A stretch of DNA of 64,000 nt from Maribacter sp. ACAM166 (GCF_005771495.1 NZ_VAUW01000013.1:1-64000); one strand, 5' to 3'; positions 1-9,023 are shown, numbered from the stretch's first letter. The notes: a model not told the origin generated them from the sequence alone. Numbers and translations: made by a program.

Positions 1-237
1 ATTAGAAACGGAATTGCAATCACTGAACAATTTAGGAATGATATTAATGTCATTGATAGAGAATACCCCATGATCAAGATCGATTTTATTGAGTTAGATG
101 ATCACTTTGGTCCTGAACTCATCAATACACTATCAAAAGAATGGAATATTCCAATCAACTTTATGTTCATTGCTTCACCAGGTGATCATTTCCCTTATAA
201 GATTGAAGATCTGGGCGGAGTAAGACTAATAATTTGA
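1..237 (+). CDS. C-terminal part of an unrecognised protein (cut by window edge)
   Basis: An open frame enters from the left edge and stops at TGA 235-237, giving 78 visible residues that end in GGVRLII. The composition is ordinary and soluble, with no membrane segment. I do not recognise the family. It lies outside the left end of the 405-26106 element. The nearby tRNA-Asp fragment may be the end of another element to the left, so this gene could belong to that one. Confidence 0.55.
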   Translation: MRNGIAITEQFRNDINVIDREYPMIKIDFIELDDHFGPELINTLSKEWNIPINFMFIASPGDHFPYKIEDLGGVRLII

Positions 238-404
238 TAAAAAAGAGCATTACAAAGGATGGTTTTTAACCATAATTGAAACTAAGCTAACTTATTTATT
301 ATCAAAAATGTTAAATTAATGTTAAAAGGTGAGCCTCGCGGTGAGTTCAAAAAACCACCCCTTGGCAAGCCTTTTATACAGGGCACTATCAAGAAAAGTT
401 CGAG

Positions 405-421
405 TCCCGTCCAGACCGCAA
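405..421 (+). other. Left attachment core, tRNA-Asp 3'-end copy (attL)
   Basis: The 17-bp sequence tcccgtccagaccgcaa is repeated exactly and in the same orientation at 26090-26106. With the preceding gttcgag (from 399) it reads like the T-loop, T-stem 3' strand and acceptor 3' strand of a bacteroidotal tRNA-Asp (acceptor ...CCAGACC, then GCA). The 5' part of the tRNA is absent: the bases before gttcgag do not pair as a T-stem. This copy is therefore an att remnant and not a working tRNA. The tRNA assignment rests on recall of tRNA-Asp acceptor sequences. Confidence 0.8.
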
Positions 422-422
422 G

Positions 423-448
423 AGCCTCTATTTTTAGAGGCTTTTTTA
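423..448 (+). terminator. Rho-independent terminator next to attL
   Basis: Arms agcctcta (423-430) and tagaggct (435-442) enclose a 4-nt loop, followed by a T run. It sits immediately after the tRNA 3'-end copy. A similar terminator follows the right core (26109-26138), so both are plausibly tRNA-type terminators carried with the att site. Confidence 0.8.
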
Positions 449-505
449 GTTTTAAAGCATTGGTAATCAATGTTATAAAAATGTTAATGTTAAACAAATG
501 TTAAC

Positions 506-533
506 CAGCGTGCTGCGAGCGTGCTGCATTTTT
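506..533 (+). repeat. Left subterminal repeat, candidate integrase arm site
   Basis: Two cgtgctgc units separated by 3 nt and followed by attttt. The same 28-bp arrangement occurs in the same orientation at 25954-25981, differing only in the 3-nt spacer. A related gcagcattttac lies at 553-564 and a near copy at 22984-22995 beside the excisionase-like gene. The placement just inside both cores suggests arm-type binding sites for the tyrosine recombinase. Confidence 0.6.
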
Positions 534-651
534 GCCCCTTTTTTACTTCTTTGCAGCATTTTACAATATGCTATTAGCGAAATAGAATTCACTGTAAAAT
601 GAAATAAAACCAAAATATCTTCTTACTTTTCTTTTTCTAAATTGAACTAAA

Positions 652-1416
652 GTGAGAATACAATACTGCTCAGATCTACACTTAGAATTTGCCACAAACA
701 AAAGATGGCTAGCGAATAACCCTTTAATACCTTCAGGGGAAATTCTCATTGTTGCGGGAGATACCCATTACTTAGGAGGAGATTTTGAAAACTTAGATTT
801 TTTTAAATGGGCATCTGACAATTACCAACTAACCTATGTAATAGCCGGCAATCATGAATACTATGGCGGATATGATTTGTCTTTGCATAGAAAACCCTTT
901 AAATGGGAATTACAACGTAACGTCTTCCTTCTCAACAATCAGTCTACACAGATAAACGACCTCACGCTACTATTTTCTACATTATGGAGCCATGTACATA
1001 TTGAAAATAGAAACGCGGTATCTAGAGGAGTCAATGACTTCTATAAAATACGAATGGGTGATAATCGGTTGAGCGTCGATGATTTCAATGTGCTTCATGC
1101 GGAGGCTTTTGATTTTTTGAACCAAAGTCTCAAAAATCATAATGGTAAAACCATTGTAATCACCCACCATCTGCCTACGCCTTTATGTAATTCCCCTGAA
1201 TTCAAGGGCAGTTCACTTAACGATGCTTTTGTGGTTGATAAAACCGATTACATAACACAATCAAATATTGATTACTGGATTTACGGCCATGTACATAGAA
1301 ACATTGGTAATGCCATGAAGTTGGGAGGTACAACCATGTTGTGTAATCAATTGGGGTATGTTGATATGAACGAGCATCATGATTTTTCAAGGGATAGTTT
1401 TATTGAAATTGTATGA
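652..1416 (+). CDS. Calcineurin-like metallophosphoesterase
   Basis: This 254-residue protein starts at GTG 652, which puts MRIQYCSDLHLE at the N-terminus where the first metal motif (D-x-H) must lie. The remaining family motifs follow in order: GDTH (about residue 37), GNHEY (about 66), THH (about 172) and GHVH near 215. It should be a cytoplasmic, metal-dependent phosphoesterase acting on a nucleic acid, nucleotide or phosphoprotein; the substrate cannot be read from the sequence. It is the only plus-strand cargo gene in the left half of the element and converges on mcrC with a 16-bp gap. Related phosphoesterases are common in defence islands, but a defence role here is inference. Confidence 0.85.
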   Translation: MRIQYCSDLHLEFATNKRWLANNPLIPSGEILIVAGDTHYLGGDFENLDFFKWASDNYQLTYVIAGNHEYYGGYDLSLHRKPFKWELQRNVFLLNNQSTQINDLTLLFSTLWSHVHIENRNAVSRGVNDFYKIRMGDNRLSVDDFNVLHAEAFDFLNQSLKNHNGKTIVITHHLPTPLCNSPEFKGSSLNDAFVVDKTDYITQSNIDYWIYGHVHRNIGNAMKLGGTTMLCNQLGYVDMNEHHDFSRDSFIEIV

Positions 1417-1432
1417 TAGTTGAAAAAACAAC

Positions 1433-2686
1433 TTAAGCCCATTTTTCAATTTGATTATTTATATCCTTTTGCCATTCCCTTATATTGATATTAAAGGCTA
1501 AGGAAATAACACTGCATTCCTCTACTCCCAATTTGTCATCCTGCGCATTTAAGTGATCATAATAATGACCATAGCTTAGGCTAGTATTTATACCAGGGTA
1601 TACCAAGGCAACTTTCTTGGCCTTATAGTATTTCATATAAGCGAACATTTGCCGTAAATCTTCTGGCGAGGGATTATAGTTCTTGATATTCTTCCATTTT
1701 GTATCCAGAACAACACAGTTTTCTTTACCCTTGTTCAACACAATATCTGGTTTCATTTTTGAATTATACCCTGAGCTAGGTTTCCAAAAATTCTTTGTGT
1801 TTTGGGCAGTAATAGTTGTCTCTATTTTTTTATGTCGTCTCAAACTGGCATAGACAAATTGTTCCCATAATAAGTTCATATCGAACACTAGTGCTAGTAT
1901 ATGATTGGAGCCCTTACTTACATCTGGGTGATAATTCAATAATAACAAACGGGCTATTTGAATCGCTTTTTGGTATCCCTGTGTTTTACGGTTCAATACG
2001 ACCTTATTAAAAGTTGCTTCGGAGACCTTGATATCTGGCATTTCTGGAAAATCCAATTCTAAAGACTTGAGACTGCCCTGTATAATTTCATTGGTGTTTA
2101 TACGAACTAATAGTTTTAAGGCTTTGTACAGAATACAATGAAGTTCATGATTGGTATCGTAGGTAGTATATTGAATGTAAAACCGTTCTTGATGCACCAA
2201 ATTCTGGCTTATATGCTTACCGAATTTGAGGTTTCCTTTTAAACTTGAGCTATTGCCTTCGGTTTTTCTATATTTTTTGACAAGCCCTTGTCGAAGTAAA
2301 TAGTTCAGTTCACTAACAAATAGTTCAAAATATAGATCAAGAATGGAATTCGTTTTTAATTTGAGACTACCAGAGGTGGGAGCTTTCAATTGAAACAGAC
2401 CAACGGCATACAGCATATCTATTAACACCTTGCGCCAGCTCTCTTCAGGTGCAATACTACTTCTATCAATCTTTGGCAAAATTTCAATTAAAGTATCCCC
2501 TATCTGTAGTACCCCAACATATTCGCAAAACTTTACGCCATTATGAACCAAAGAATAATAGGGCACACCAGACTCTCCATAAAATTGTTGCAATGATTTT
2601 AACTGAGTTTCAGATAGCCTTTTTTCTCCTCTATCTATTCTTAGAATCTCATGTTCAAATACAATGATGTGGTTGTTCTTGTTCAA
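1433..2686 (-). CDS. mcrC: McrC-type nuclease subunit of a type IV (McrBC) system
   Basis: This 417-residue protein has the McrC layout: an N-terminal domain that engages the McrB ring and a C-terminal PD-(D/E)XK nuclease. The catalytic signature is visible as KPDIVL followed about 14 residues later by VVLDTKWKN (D...DxK), near residues 310-335. It starts at TTG 4 bp after the mcrB stop and has no nearby ATG, so translation is probably coupled to mcrB. In known systems McrC cleaves DNA carrying modified cytosines when McrB translocates. Here it is the last gene of the leftward cargo array. Confidence 0.9.
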   Translation of the reverse strand: MNKNNHIIVFEHEILRIDRGEKRLSETQLKSLQQFYGESGVPYYSLVHNGVKFCEYVGVLQIGDTLIEILPKIDRSSIAPEESWRKVLIDMLYAVGLFQLKAPTSGSLKLKTNSILDLYFELFVSELNYLLRQGLVKKYRKTEGNSSSLKGNLKFGKHISQNLVHQERFYIQYTTYDTNHELHCILYKALKLLVRINTNEIIQGSLKSLELDFPEMPDIKVSEATFNKVVLNRKTQGYQKAIQIARLLLLNYHPDVSKGSNHILALVFDMNLLWEQFVYASLRRHKKIETTITAQNTKNFWKPSSGYNSKMKPDIVLNKGKENCVVLDTKWKNIKNYNPSPEDLRQMFAYMKYYKAKKVALVYPGINTSLSYGHYYDHLNAQDDKLGVEECSVISLAFNINIREWQKDINNQIEKWA

Positions 2687-2690
2687 TTTT

Positions 2691-5156
2691 CTATCCTAAA
2701 AGTTGTAGTAGCGCTTTTTTAAATTCCTCATTGCTCATTTTTTTAGCATCTTTTATTCTATATACTTTTCGCTCTACTAATGAACCTAATTCGTAATCTT
2801 CAAAAGGTGCAAAAAATTTTTCATAATTATCACCTTGAACCGATTCCACAAAGCCAGAACCTAAAACCAGGCCTATTTTACCGTAATCTCCAAAAAAGTA
2901 TTCTTGCAACAATGATATAACCTTATTGGCAAAAACTGCTTTTAGCCCATTTAGAGATGTTGTCTTTATAAAGTAGCTGTGCCCTATGGCATGGTCTTTA
3001 TCTAACAACTTTTCTATCCGTTTGTTGATTGTCTTTAAAAGTCTTACCAAATCAACATTGTCAATTATGCCATTATTAGCACCATATTGTTTTATGAATT
3101 TAGGCTTTGGTGGCATTTCTATAAAGCTGAACCTTCTTCTTAGCGCTGAGTCCAAGGCTTCCACACTTCTATCCGCTGTATTCATAGTTCCTATGATATA
3201 CAGGTTTGGAGGTACTCCAAAATATTCTTTACTATAGGGTAATTGTGCCAGTAATGCCTCATCGGCGCCCAGTCTTTTATCCTTTTCTATTAAGGTTATC
3301 AATTCCCCAAAAATAGCCGATACATTACCCCTATTGATTTCATCAATAATTAAAACAATTGGTTTACCATTTTTACCCTTGTAAACATTTCTATCCAAAT
3401 CTTGTACTACTTCCTTTTTGTCATCAGGCAGATAATTTCTTTCCTGTTTGTTTCTAAGGTCTTTATAATTATTTTCCTTTTGTATGGCATTTAACACAGA
3501 CCAATAGGCCGTAGAATTACTCCCTCCTATGATTGCCCTAAAGGAGTCATTAATGTTAGCAATCTCATCTAGATCAGTAATGGCTTTTTGCAGTTTGGAA
3601 AGTCTGGTTTTAGAAACAGTATATGTTCTTTGTCCATTCAAATGTTTTATCTGAATGTTCCCTTGAGCAGAAATACTATCTACATATACCTTACCGCCAT
3701 TCTTGATTTCCAATTCAACGTCAGCTTCAGAAGCTAGTCTTTCCTCTAGTTTTTGGAGGAAATTATCATAGGCCAAAGAAAAGTCAAGCACATCATCTGT
3801 ATCTGAAGAATTGTTTTCTATGGCAAAATTAAAGGAAGCTTCAATACAGGCTTTTTTAAATATGCCTTCAACAACTTTATAAACTACAGGGTCACCTTCC
3901 TTCTCTGGCTCTATGGGTTTTATCCCTTCAATAAAATCTTCATAAGACATACTTTGATGAAAAGTGGAAAAAATAATTTGACCTTCGGAAACTTTTTGAT
4001 CGTATAAGTCCTTTATTTCCTTTCTCTCTAAACTTTCAATTTCCTCACCACAAATTTCCAAAGCAAGGTTTACTGTATTGAATGTTTTTCCTGTACCCGG
4101 TGGGCCATATAAAATGGTATTTATTGGATAGGTCATAGCGTAGTTTTTTGTTTTAGAAACCTCTTCTCCATTAATTATTGCCATTAGACGTTCGTGATAC
4201 GTAGGGTACTTAGCATCTGGTGTGGGGTAGTCGGAAACATTGGTGAGTGTTTTCAACACCAAGTTATGACCTGCATCCCATTCGCCCTTCTTTTTCCAAT
4301 CCATTCCTCGGACATGCTTAAACTCACTCCTTTCGTTGTCAAACATGTAGTCCGAAGCAACAATACCATATCCTAACAGGGCGCCTCTACCATTTTTAAC
4401 GAAAACAACATCCCCAATGGACATATGGTTTGTGAACTCATCATTCGCAGTAGCATCATTTTTCTTGGATCCTGTACTATTATCAAGCTCCTGTAATCGT
4501 TCAACTATTTGTGGTTTAGATGAATAATTTTTTAAATCTCCCAGATTATCCCAACCCAGAGCCATTATGCCTTCTTCGTAAAATTCATTCCACTTTTCTG
4601 CGTTTTCGCCGGGGGCATACAACCAGTATTTTGTATCTGCTTTATTTCTATACATATTAATGTTATCCATTATAGCCCAAAACTTTTCGTTAGAGATTAA
4701 AACTTTATCTCTATCTCGATTTTTAAATTCTCCTATTATAATACCGTAATATTCATCCAAGAAAGAGAAAAGATTTGAGAAATCATCAACCGGTAATTCT
4801 CCAATATGAAAATGATAATTTGTACCGCCACCATGTTTAATACCCGCTATCTTCTCAACTATGGCCTTGTAGGCTTCAAGTAATAACTCATCTTGTTCTT
4901 CACTAAAAGCAATTTCTAAATCACAACTAAAGCCCTCTTTAGTTGGACTGATTGCTATACCTACACTTTTGGTTTTTTTAGCTCCACCATTAGCATTTAC
5001 CAAGCCTACAAATGCGTAATTTTTATTTCCTGGAAACCAAAATCCATTTTCAAAACGTTTACCCGCACCGGTTCTTTGTCTGGCTATAAAATTAAAATTG
5101 GGATGAGACTCCCTGTATTCTATTAATTTTTTTAAAATGGTTTCGTGAAAGGTCAT
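2691..5156 (-). CDS. mcrB: McrB-type AAA+ GTPase with EVE-like sensor region
   Basis: 821 residues. The N-terminal region (about 1-160) resembles MrcB-type domains. A central stretch (about 184-310, beginning KYWLYAPGENAEKW and including DVVFVKNGRGALLGYG) looks like an EVE/PUA-fold reader. The motor carries Walker A GPPGTGKT (351-358), Walker B LIIDEINRGN, and the McrB-specific GTMNTADRS followed by ALRRRF. The EVE-like region would recognise a modified base in place of the E. coli McrB DNA-binding domain. It is followed by mcrC at a 4-bp gap. The 98-bp gap upstream, after the UvrD gene, could hold a promoter. Confidence 0.9.
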   Translation of the reverse strand: MTFHETILKKLIEYRESHPNFNFIARQRTGAGKRFENGFWFPGNKNYAFVGLVNANGGAKKTKSVGIAISPTKEGFSCDLEIAFSEEQDELLLEAYKAIVEKIAGIKHGGGTNYHFHIGELPVDDFSNLFSFLDEYYGIIIGEFKNRDRDKVLISNEKFWAIMDNINMYRNKADTKYWLYAPGENAEKWNEFYEEGIMALGWDNLGDLKNYSSKPQIVERLQELDNSTGSKKNDATANDEFTNHMSIGDVVFVKNGRGALLGYGIVASDYMFDNERSEFKHVRGMDWKKKGEWDAGHNLVLKTLTNVSDYPTPDAKYPTYHERLMAIINGEEVSKTKNYAMTYPINTILYGPPGTGKTFNTVNLALEICGEEIESLERKEIKDLYDQKVSEGQIIFSTFHQSMSYEDFIEGIKPIEPEKEGDPVVYKVVEGIFKKACIEASFNFAIENNSSDTDDVLDFSLAYDNFLQKLEERLASEADVELEIKNGGKVYVDSISAQGNIQIKHLNGQRTYTVSKTRLSKLQKAITDLDEIANINDSFRAIIGGSNSTAYWSVLNAIQKENNYKDLRNKQERNYLPDDKKEVVQDLDRNVYKGKNGKPIVLIIDEINRGNVSAIFGELITLIEKDKRLGADEALLAQLPYSKEYFGVPPNLYIIGTMNTADRSVEALDSALRRRFSFIEMPPKPKFIKQYGANNGIIDNVDLVRLLKTINKRIEKLLDKDHAIGHSYFIKTTSLNGLKAVFANKVISLLQEYFFGDYGKIGLVLGSGFVESVQGDNYEKFFAPFEDYELGSLVERKVYRIKDAKKMSNEEFKKALLQLLG

Positions 5157-5254
5157 TTTATATTATTTTATTGTTTTTTTACTTTTGCACATCACCAATG
5201 GAATTAGTAGGTAAATTACTTAGACTTTACCATCCTTTGTTTCTCATTTAAACT

Positions 5255-7417
5255 TTAAAATTCTCCAGTTTCTTCAACTATTGTGCTTCCACATTCTGGA
5301 CAAAACCTATAATGATCTTCTATTTTGGACTCACAACTAGGACAAAGTACTACGCTATTGCTAGAAAGGTCTATTTCAGCTTGGTCTTGATAAATAAACT
5401 CAGTTGGGATATCCCTAATAAAATCAGAAATCGCTCCTTTTTGAGATATTAAATAAAGATAATCTTCTGCTCTTGTCAGCGCCACATAGAATAGCCTTCG
5501 TTCCTCTTCCAGCAAATAATCGTAATCCGTAGGTTTTATGACTTGGTAAATTTTATCTTGTAGCCACGGGTCCGGAAATCCGCCCTTATTAGAGTGCAAT
5601 CCTAAAATAAACACAACCTTAGCCTCTAATCCTTTTGCGCTATGGATAGTTTTAAATTGAATTTTGTGCCCGCTACTTTTTAAAGCTTGTCTTAAATTTG
5701 ATGCCATCGCCGTCCTTCTATAAAGCACTAAAATATCTTCTGGGTTTATGCCCTCGGCAATGTGTTTTTCTATTGCTTCCCAAATAAATGAATGTGACTG
5801 CCCTTCTTGTTCTTCATAAAAGATTTTAATCTTTTGTCCACCTCGCTTAACCGCTTTTATTTCTTTTGGTATTTGGAACTTATTTTTCTTGATAGCCTCC
5901 GTAGATGCCCCAACTATAGGGTTTGTACTTCTGTAATTTAAATTGAGCGTTAACAATTCAGAATCTGCAAAATGTTCTTTGAAATCTACGATATACGCTA
6001 TTTCAGACCCTCGAAAACCGTAAATACTCTGCCAATCATCACCAACACAAAATAATTGTGTTGACTCTTTTGCAAGTAGATTAAGCAATTTTACTTGTAG
6101 ACTATTTACATCCTGAAACTCATCTACCAGAATGTGTTTATACCTTTCTTGATAGCGCTCTCTTATATTAGGATACTGCTGCAATAATTGAATACTCTTG
6201 GTCAACAACCCATCAAAATCCAAATAGGATCTATTGGTACAATAATCATTGAATTCATTAATAATAGGTATTGCAAGTTCGTAGAACATACGAACTCTTT
6301 CAAAATCACTTTCCGATGCCTCTTTTATTATCTGTTCTACAGACTTTTCCGAGGTCACAATTTTATTTCTTACCTCATTTACCTCCCTATAAAAGCTTTT
6401 TATTTCTTTTCTAAAATTTGAAAACTCTTCGTCGTAATGAAGAACGGTTGCCGAACTTAAATCAGCGCTTATTCTACCTTTAATCACTCGATCTAATACC
6501 TTATTGAATACAGCGGAGTTATGGGTGGCGTCATCATAGGTTTTTATACACGTATTACCGGCAATCTTCATTTTCCCCTCTTTCCAAAAAGACGGATAAC
6601 TTTTATCACTTATGTGTTCTAAATAAATATTTGCTTGAGGAATAAAAAAATCTGGATGGAACGCTGAACTACCAACTTTTACCTCTGGTTCGTATACATA
6701 GTCTATGCTATTACGATAAAGCCAATCTGCAATATATTGTTCAGATTTTGAACGAACTTTATCTCCCTTTAAACTTGTAAAGAATTTACCTTTGGGCCTA
6801 AATTCCTCTTGTTCCTTATGTTGGTGAATGAAGTCTACAAAATAATCTAAAATGTATCGTTTCAATTTTAATAGAAACAGCTTATCATTTGACAAATTGA
6901 TCGTGACCTTCTCGATTATTTGACTAACGGTCTCTTCTGCTGTACTTCCATAAAATTCATTGCTTGAATTTTGGTCGGCCACTATTTTAAATTTATTATC
7001 AAACACATGTACACCGTCCGTTTTAATAATTTGATAACACAGACTATGAATTGTTTTAATGGTTAATCTATTTAACCAGGGAAATTTATTTAAGTAGGTT
7101 TGGCGTTCTTTATATCTTTCTGCAATAGAAATATCTTTGCTCTTTAAAAATTTCTCATAGAAACCAGATTTATCTGCAGATTGAATCATCCTATCTAGCA
7201 TCTCATTGGCCGCATTCTTTGTAAAAGTAACGGCAAGAATGTTTTTAGCATCAACAAGTTTATCGTCTATTAGATAATTTATTTTATGAAGCAAGGTCTT
7301 CGTCTTTCCTGAACCTGCGCCTGCTAAAACAAGAAGACGATTACACTCAGAAAGTACAGCCTTACGTTGATGATCGTTTAATGTGGATAAATCGGTTTTG
7401 GTAGATAGGTTTTTCAT
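5255..7417 (-). CDS. UvrD/Rep-family SF1 helicase with inserted nuclease-like domain and zinc ribbon
   Basis: 720 residues. Helicase motifs appear in order: Walker A AGAGSGKT (32-39), LVDEFQD, GDDWQSIYGFRG, LNLNYRS, the HSAKGLE stretch and VALTRAED. Residues 223-270 are an insertion with SKSEQYIADWL, HPDFF and YLEHIS. This matches the PD-(D/E)XK-like insert of some helicase-IV-like proteins (candidate residues E226, D256, E267). The C-terminus has two CxxC pairs (CPSCES and CPECGS) forming a zinc ribbon. It should unwind or degrade branched DNA. It sits 25 bp after an RNase HI gene in the same orientation. Whether the insert is catalytic is uncertain because the ExK lysine is replaced (EHI). 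Confidence 0.85.
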   Translation of the reverse strand: MKNLSTKTDLSTLNDHQRKAVLSECNRLLVLAGAGSGKTKTLLHKINYLIDDKLVDAKNILAVTFTKNAANEMLDRMIQSADKSGFYEKFLKSKDISIAERYKERQTYLNKFPWLNRLTIKTIHSLCYQIIKTDGVHVFDNKFKIVADQNSSNEFYGSTAEETVSQIIEKVTINLSNDKLFLLKLKRYILDYFVDFIHQHKEQEEFRPKGKFFTSLKGDKVRSKSEQYIADWLYRNSIDYVYEPEVKVGSSAFHPDFFIPQANIYLEHISDKSYPSFWKEGKMKIAGNTCIKTYDDATHNSAVFNKVLDRVIKGRISADLSSATVLHYDEEFSNFRKEIKSFYREVNEVRNKIVTSEKSVEQIIKEASESDFERVRMFYELAIPIINEFNDYCTNRSYLDFDGLLTKSIQLLQQYPNIRERYQERYKHILVDEFQDVNSLQVKLLNLLAKESTQLFCVGDDWQSIYGFRGSEIAYIVDFKEHFADSELLTLNLNYRSTNPIVGASTEAIKKNKFQIPKEIKAVKRGGQKIKIFYEEQEGQSHSFIWEAIEKHIAEGINPEDILVLYRRTAMASNLRQALKSSGHKIQFKTIHSAKGLEAKVVFILGLHSNKGGFPDPWLQDKIYQVIKPTDYDYLLEEERRLFYVALTRAEDYLYLISQKGAISDFIRDIPTEFIYQDQAEIDLSSNSVVLCPSCESKIEDHYRFCPECGSTIVEETGEF

Positions 7418-7442
7418 TAAATACGCTTAAGTAATTGGAGGC

Positions 7443-8144
7443 TTAAAATAAAGTGTCGCCTTCTGACACTTCTCTTTTTGCCCCATCTACCATATACATG
7501 GCTTTACAGCTTGGGCAAAACAGATAGTACTCAAAATAATAATTTTGACCTGGTTTTATCTTTCTTTTCTTAGGACTCTTTTTTATAACGGCTATATTGC
7601 ATTTTCTGCATAAATCGCCCTCCTTTTCTATTTTCTGTTCTTGGTACCAGTCTATATGCTCCAAGTATTCCAGGTATCCTTCATCCTTAATTTTATTCTC
7701 TGAGTCAATACCCTCTTTAGCCAAAGCATCACAACGTTCATTCTCGATATGACCAGCATGCCCTTTTACCCAGTTAAAAGTCACTATATGTTTATCTATA
7801 ACATCCAACAACCTTTCCCACAGGTCTTTATTGAGTACTAAATTGCCCTTTCTTCTAATCCAGTTGTTACGTTCCCAATTTTTTGCCCAACCTTTTTCTA
7901 TACCATCTATCACATATTTAGAATCTGAAAACACCGTGACCGCTGCCTTGGTTTTTATTTTTTCGAGACCAAAAATTACCGCCATAAGTTCCATTCGGTT
8001 ATTGGTTGTAAGTTCATAACCTTCAGAGAATTCCTTTTGCCTCCCCTTATAGCTAAGAATTGTCCCAAACCCACCTTTACCAGGGTTGGGTTCTGCGCCA
8101 CCATCGGTAAAAAGTTCTATTTCTGGAATTTCGTTATTTTCCAT
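7443..8144 (-). CDS. Ribonuclease HI with C-terminal zinc-ribbon extension
   Basis: 233 residues against about 150 for a standard RNase HI. The catalytic set is complete: D14 (TDGG), E52 (RMEL), D74 (SDS) and D139 (ERCDALA), with GHAGH at 128-132. RNase HI cuts the RNA strand of RNA-DNA hybrids. An added tail of about 85 residues contains two CxxC pairs (CRKC and CPSC), probably binding zinc. The gene lies inside the mobile element and precedes a UvrD-type helicase by 25 bp, so it is probably an accessory copy acting with that helicase. The housekeeping copy would be elsewhere. The tail could steer it to a target, but this is inference. Confidence 0.9.
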   Translation of the reverse strand: MENNEIPEIELFTDGGAEPNPGKGGFGTILSYKGRQKEFSEGYELTTNNRMELMAVIFGLEKIKTKAAVTVFSDSKYVIDGIEKGWAKNWERNNWIRRKGNLVLNKDLWERLLDVIDKHIVTFNWVKGHAGHIENERCDALAKEGIDSENKIKDEGYLEYLEHIDWYQEQKIEKEGDLCRKCNIAVIKKSPKKRKIKPGQNYYFEYYLFCPSCKAMYMVDGAKREVSEGDTLF

Positions 8145-8159
8145 ACTGCTTAGTTTTCC

Positions 8160-8366
8160 TCAAAAACCTTCTTCAAAATATCTTTTAATTTTTCTTCCGA
8201 CAGCATGAAACTTAAGATAAGCCATTACCGCTTTGGGATGATATTCTTTATTTTCAAGAACCAAGTTAGAAGTAGAAGAAGGGCCAAAACCATTAGGAAG
8301 TCCCTTTTCTTTATAATCCTTGATACCTAGTAGAATATGTTCTTTGGTGACTTGGTTGAATAGCAT
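8160..8366 (-). CDS. Small protein resembling an McrA-type N-terminal head domain
   Basis: 68 residues. The sequence VTKEHILLGIKDY followed by NLVLENKEYHPKAVMAY resembles the head domain found at the N-terminus of ScoMcrA-like type IV restriction enzymes (pattern: EHI..AI, then a hydrophobic strand and KxYPPKxV). No SRA or HNH part follows, since the frame stops after RYFEEGF. It is 15 bp upstream of the RNase HI gene, so it may be a genuine stand-alone protein or a truncated remnant. The family match is from memory of the motif and is moderate. Confidence 0.5.
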   Translation of the reverse strand: MLFNQVTKEHILLGIKDYKEKGLPNGFGPSSTSNLVLENKEYHPKAVMAYLKFHAVGRKIKRYFEEGF

Positions 8367-8482
8367 GTTGCTTTACTTGTTTTTGGTTGCTATAATTTAA
8401 TAGTTTTGTCAACTTTACTATGAACAGGGTGTTCCGATTAAACACTTTTATTTTTTGTAATCAGTGTTTGGAAGTTTGAGTT

Positions 8483-8986
8483 TTATAGTAAATTGAATAC
8501 TTTTAATTCTTCATTTTCGTAAACCTTTCCTGCAGCTGCAAATACACCGTTTGGTTTCAACATTGTCCTACTAAAATTAGGATCTAAACGGCGTCCTCTT
8601 TTCTTTTGTTCGCCCTCAAAATTAGCTCTACTAATAACCCCAAGTTTGATAACTTTTTGATGCTCACCTAGCTCAATCCCTATAAGCTCGTCCCAATCAT
8701 GCTTAATTTGTGAGGTGCTTCCTGTTTTATTCTCTGAGGTTATCATTTTCACAGATATTCTTGGATCCCCTTTGGCACAAAGAATATCATAACCCGCATT
8801 AGTTTGATTGATTAATACTTTTGGCTGTCGGTATTTATGCTCTAAAAATGAGTGGGCAATGGCTTCACCTATCCTTCCAACAATATTATCGTTGCCATGT
8901 AACACTTCATCACTGTTGCCAAAATCTAAAAACTCCTTTCTAGCTTTTAAATAATTTAAGCAGATTTCCTTTCTTTTATCGTTCAT
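8483..8986 (-). CDS. PD-(D/E)XK-fold-like protein (DUF6998-like)
   Basis: 167 residues. The pattern GRIGEAIAHSFL (about 37-48), then AGYDILC (64-70) and RISVKMIT (76-83), matches the helix-D-xVK layout of restriction-endonuclease-fold proteins (candidate residues E41, D67, K80). The usual acidic or Gln residue two positions before the lysine is Ser, so catalytic activity is uncertain. It follows the larger PD-(D/E)XK gene in the same orientation. The DUF assignment is tentative. Confidence 0.55.
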   Translation of the reverse strand: MNDKRKEICLNYLKARKEFLDFGNSDEVLHGNDNIVGRIGEAIAHSFLEHKYRQPKVLINQTNAGYDILCAKGDPRISVKMITSENKTGSTSQIKHDWDELIGIELGEHQKVIKLGVISRANFEGEQKKRGRRLDPNFSRTMLKPNGVFAAAGKVYENEELKVFNLL

Positions 8987-9023
8987 TAATTTCTACTTTT
9001 TTCGTACAATGATGTGTGATTTT

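Larger units (their letters stand above)
240..651. other. Noncoding left junction region
   Basis: There is no convincing gene here. In order it holds several atgttaa repeats (306-330 and 469-505), the left attachment core, a strong hairpin terminator and the subterminal integrase-type repeats. Short open frames on either strand in this stretch lack family signal and overlap these structures. Confidence 0.6.

Noticed and set aside
345-420. Intact tRNA at the left att site
   Set aside because: Only the T-loop and acceptor 3' strand are present. No D-arm or anticodon arm forms and the T-stem 5' strand is not complementary.
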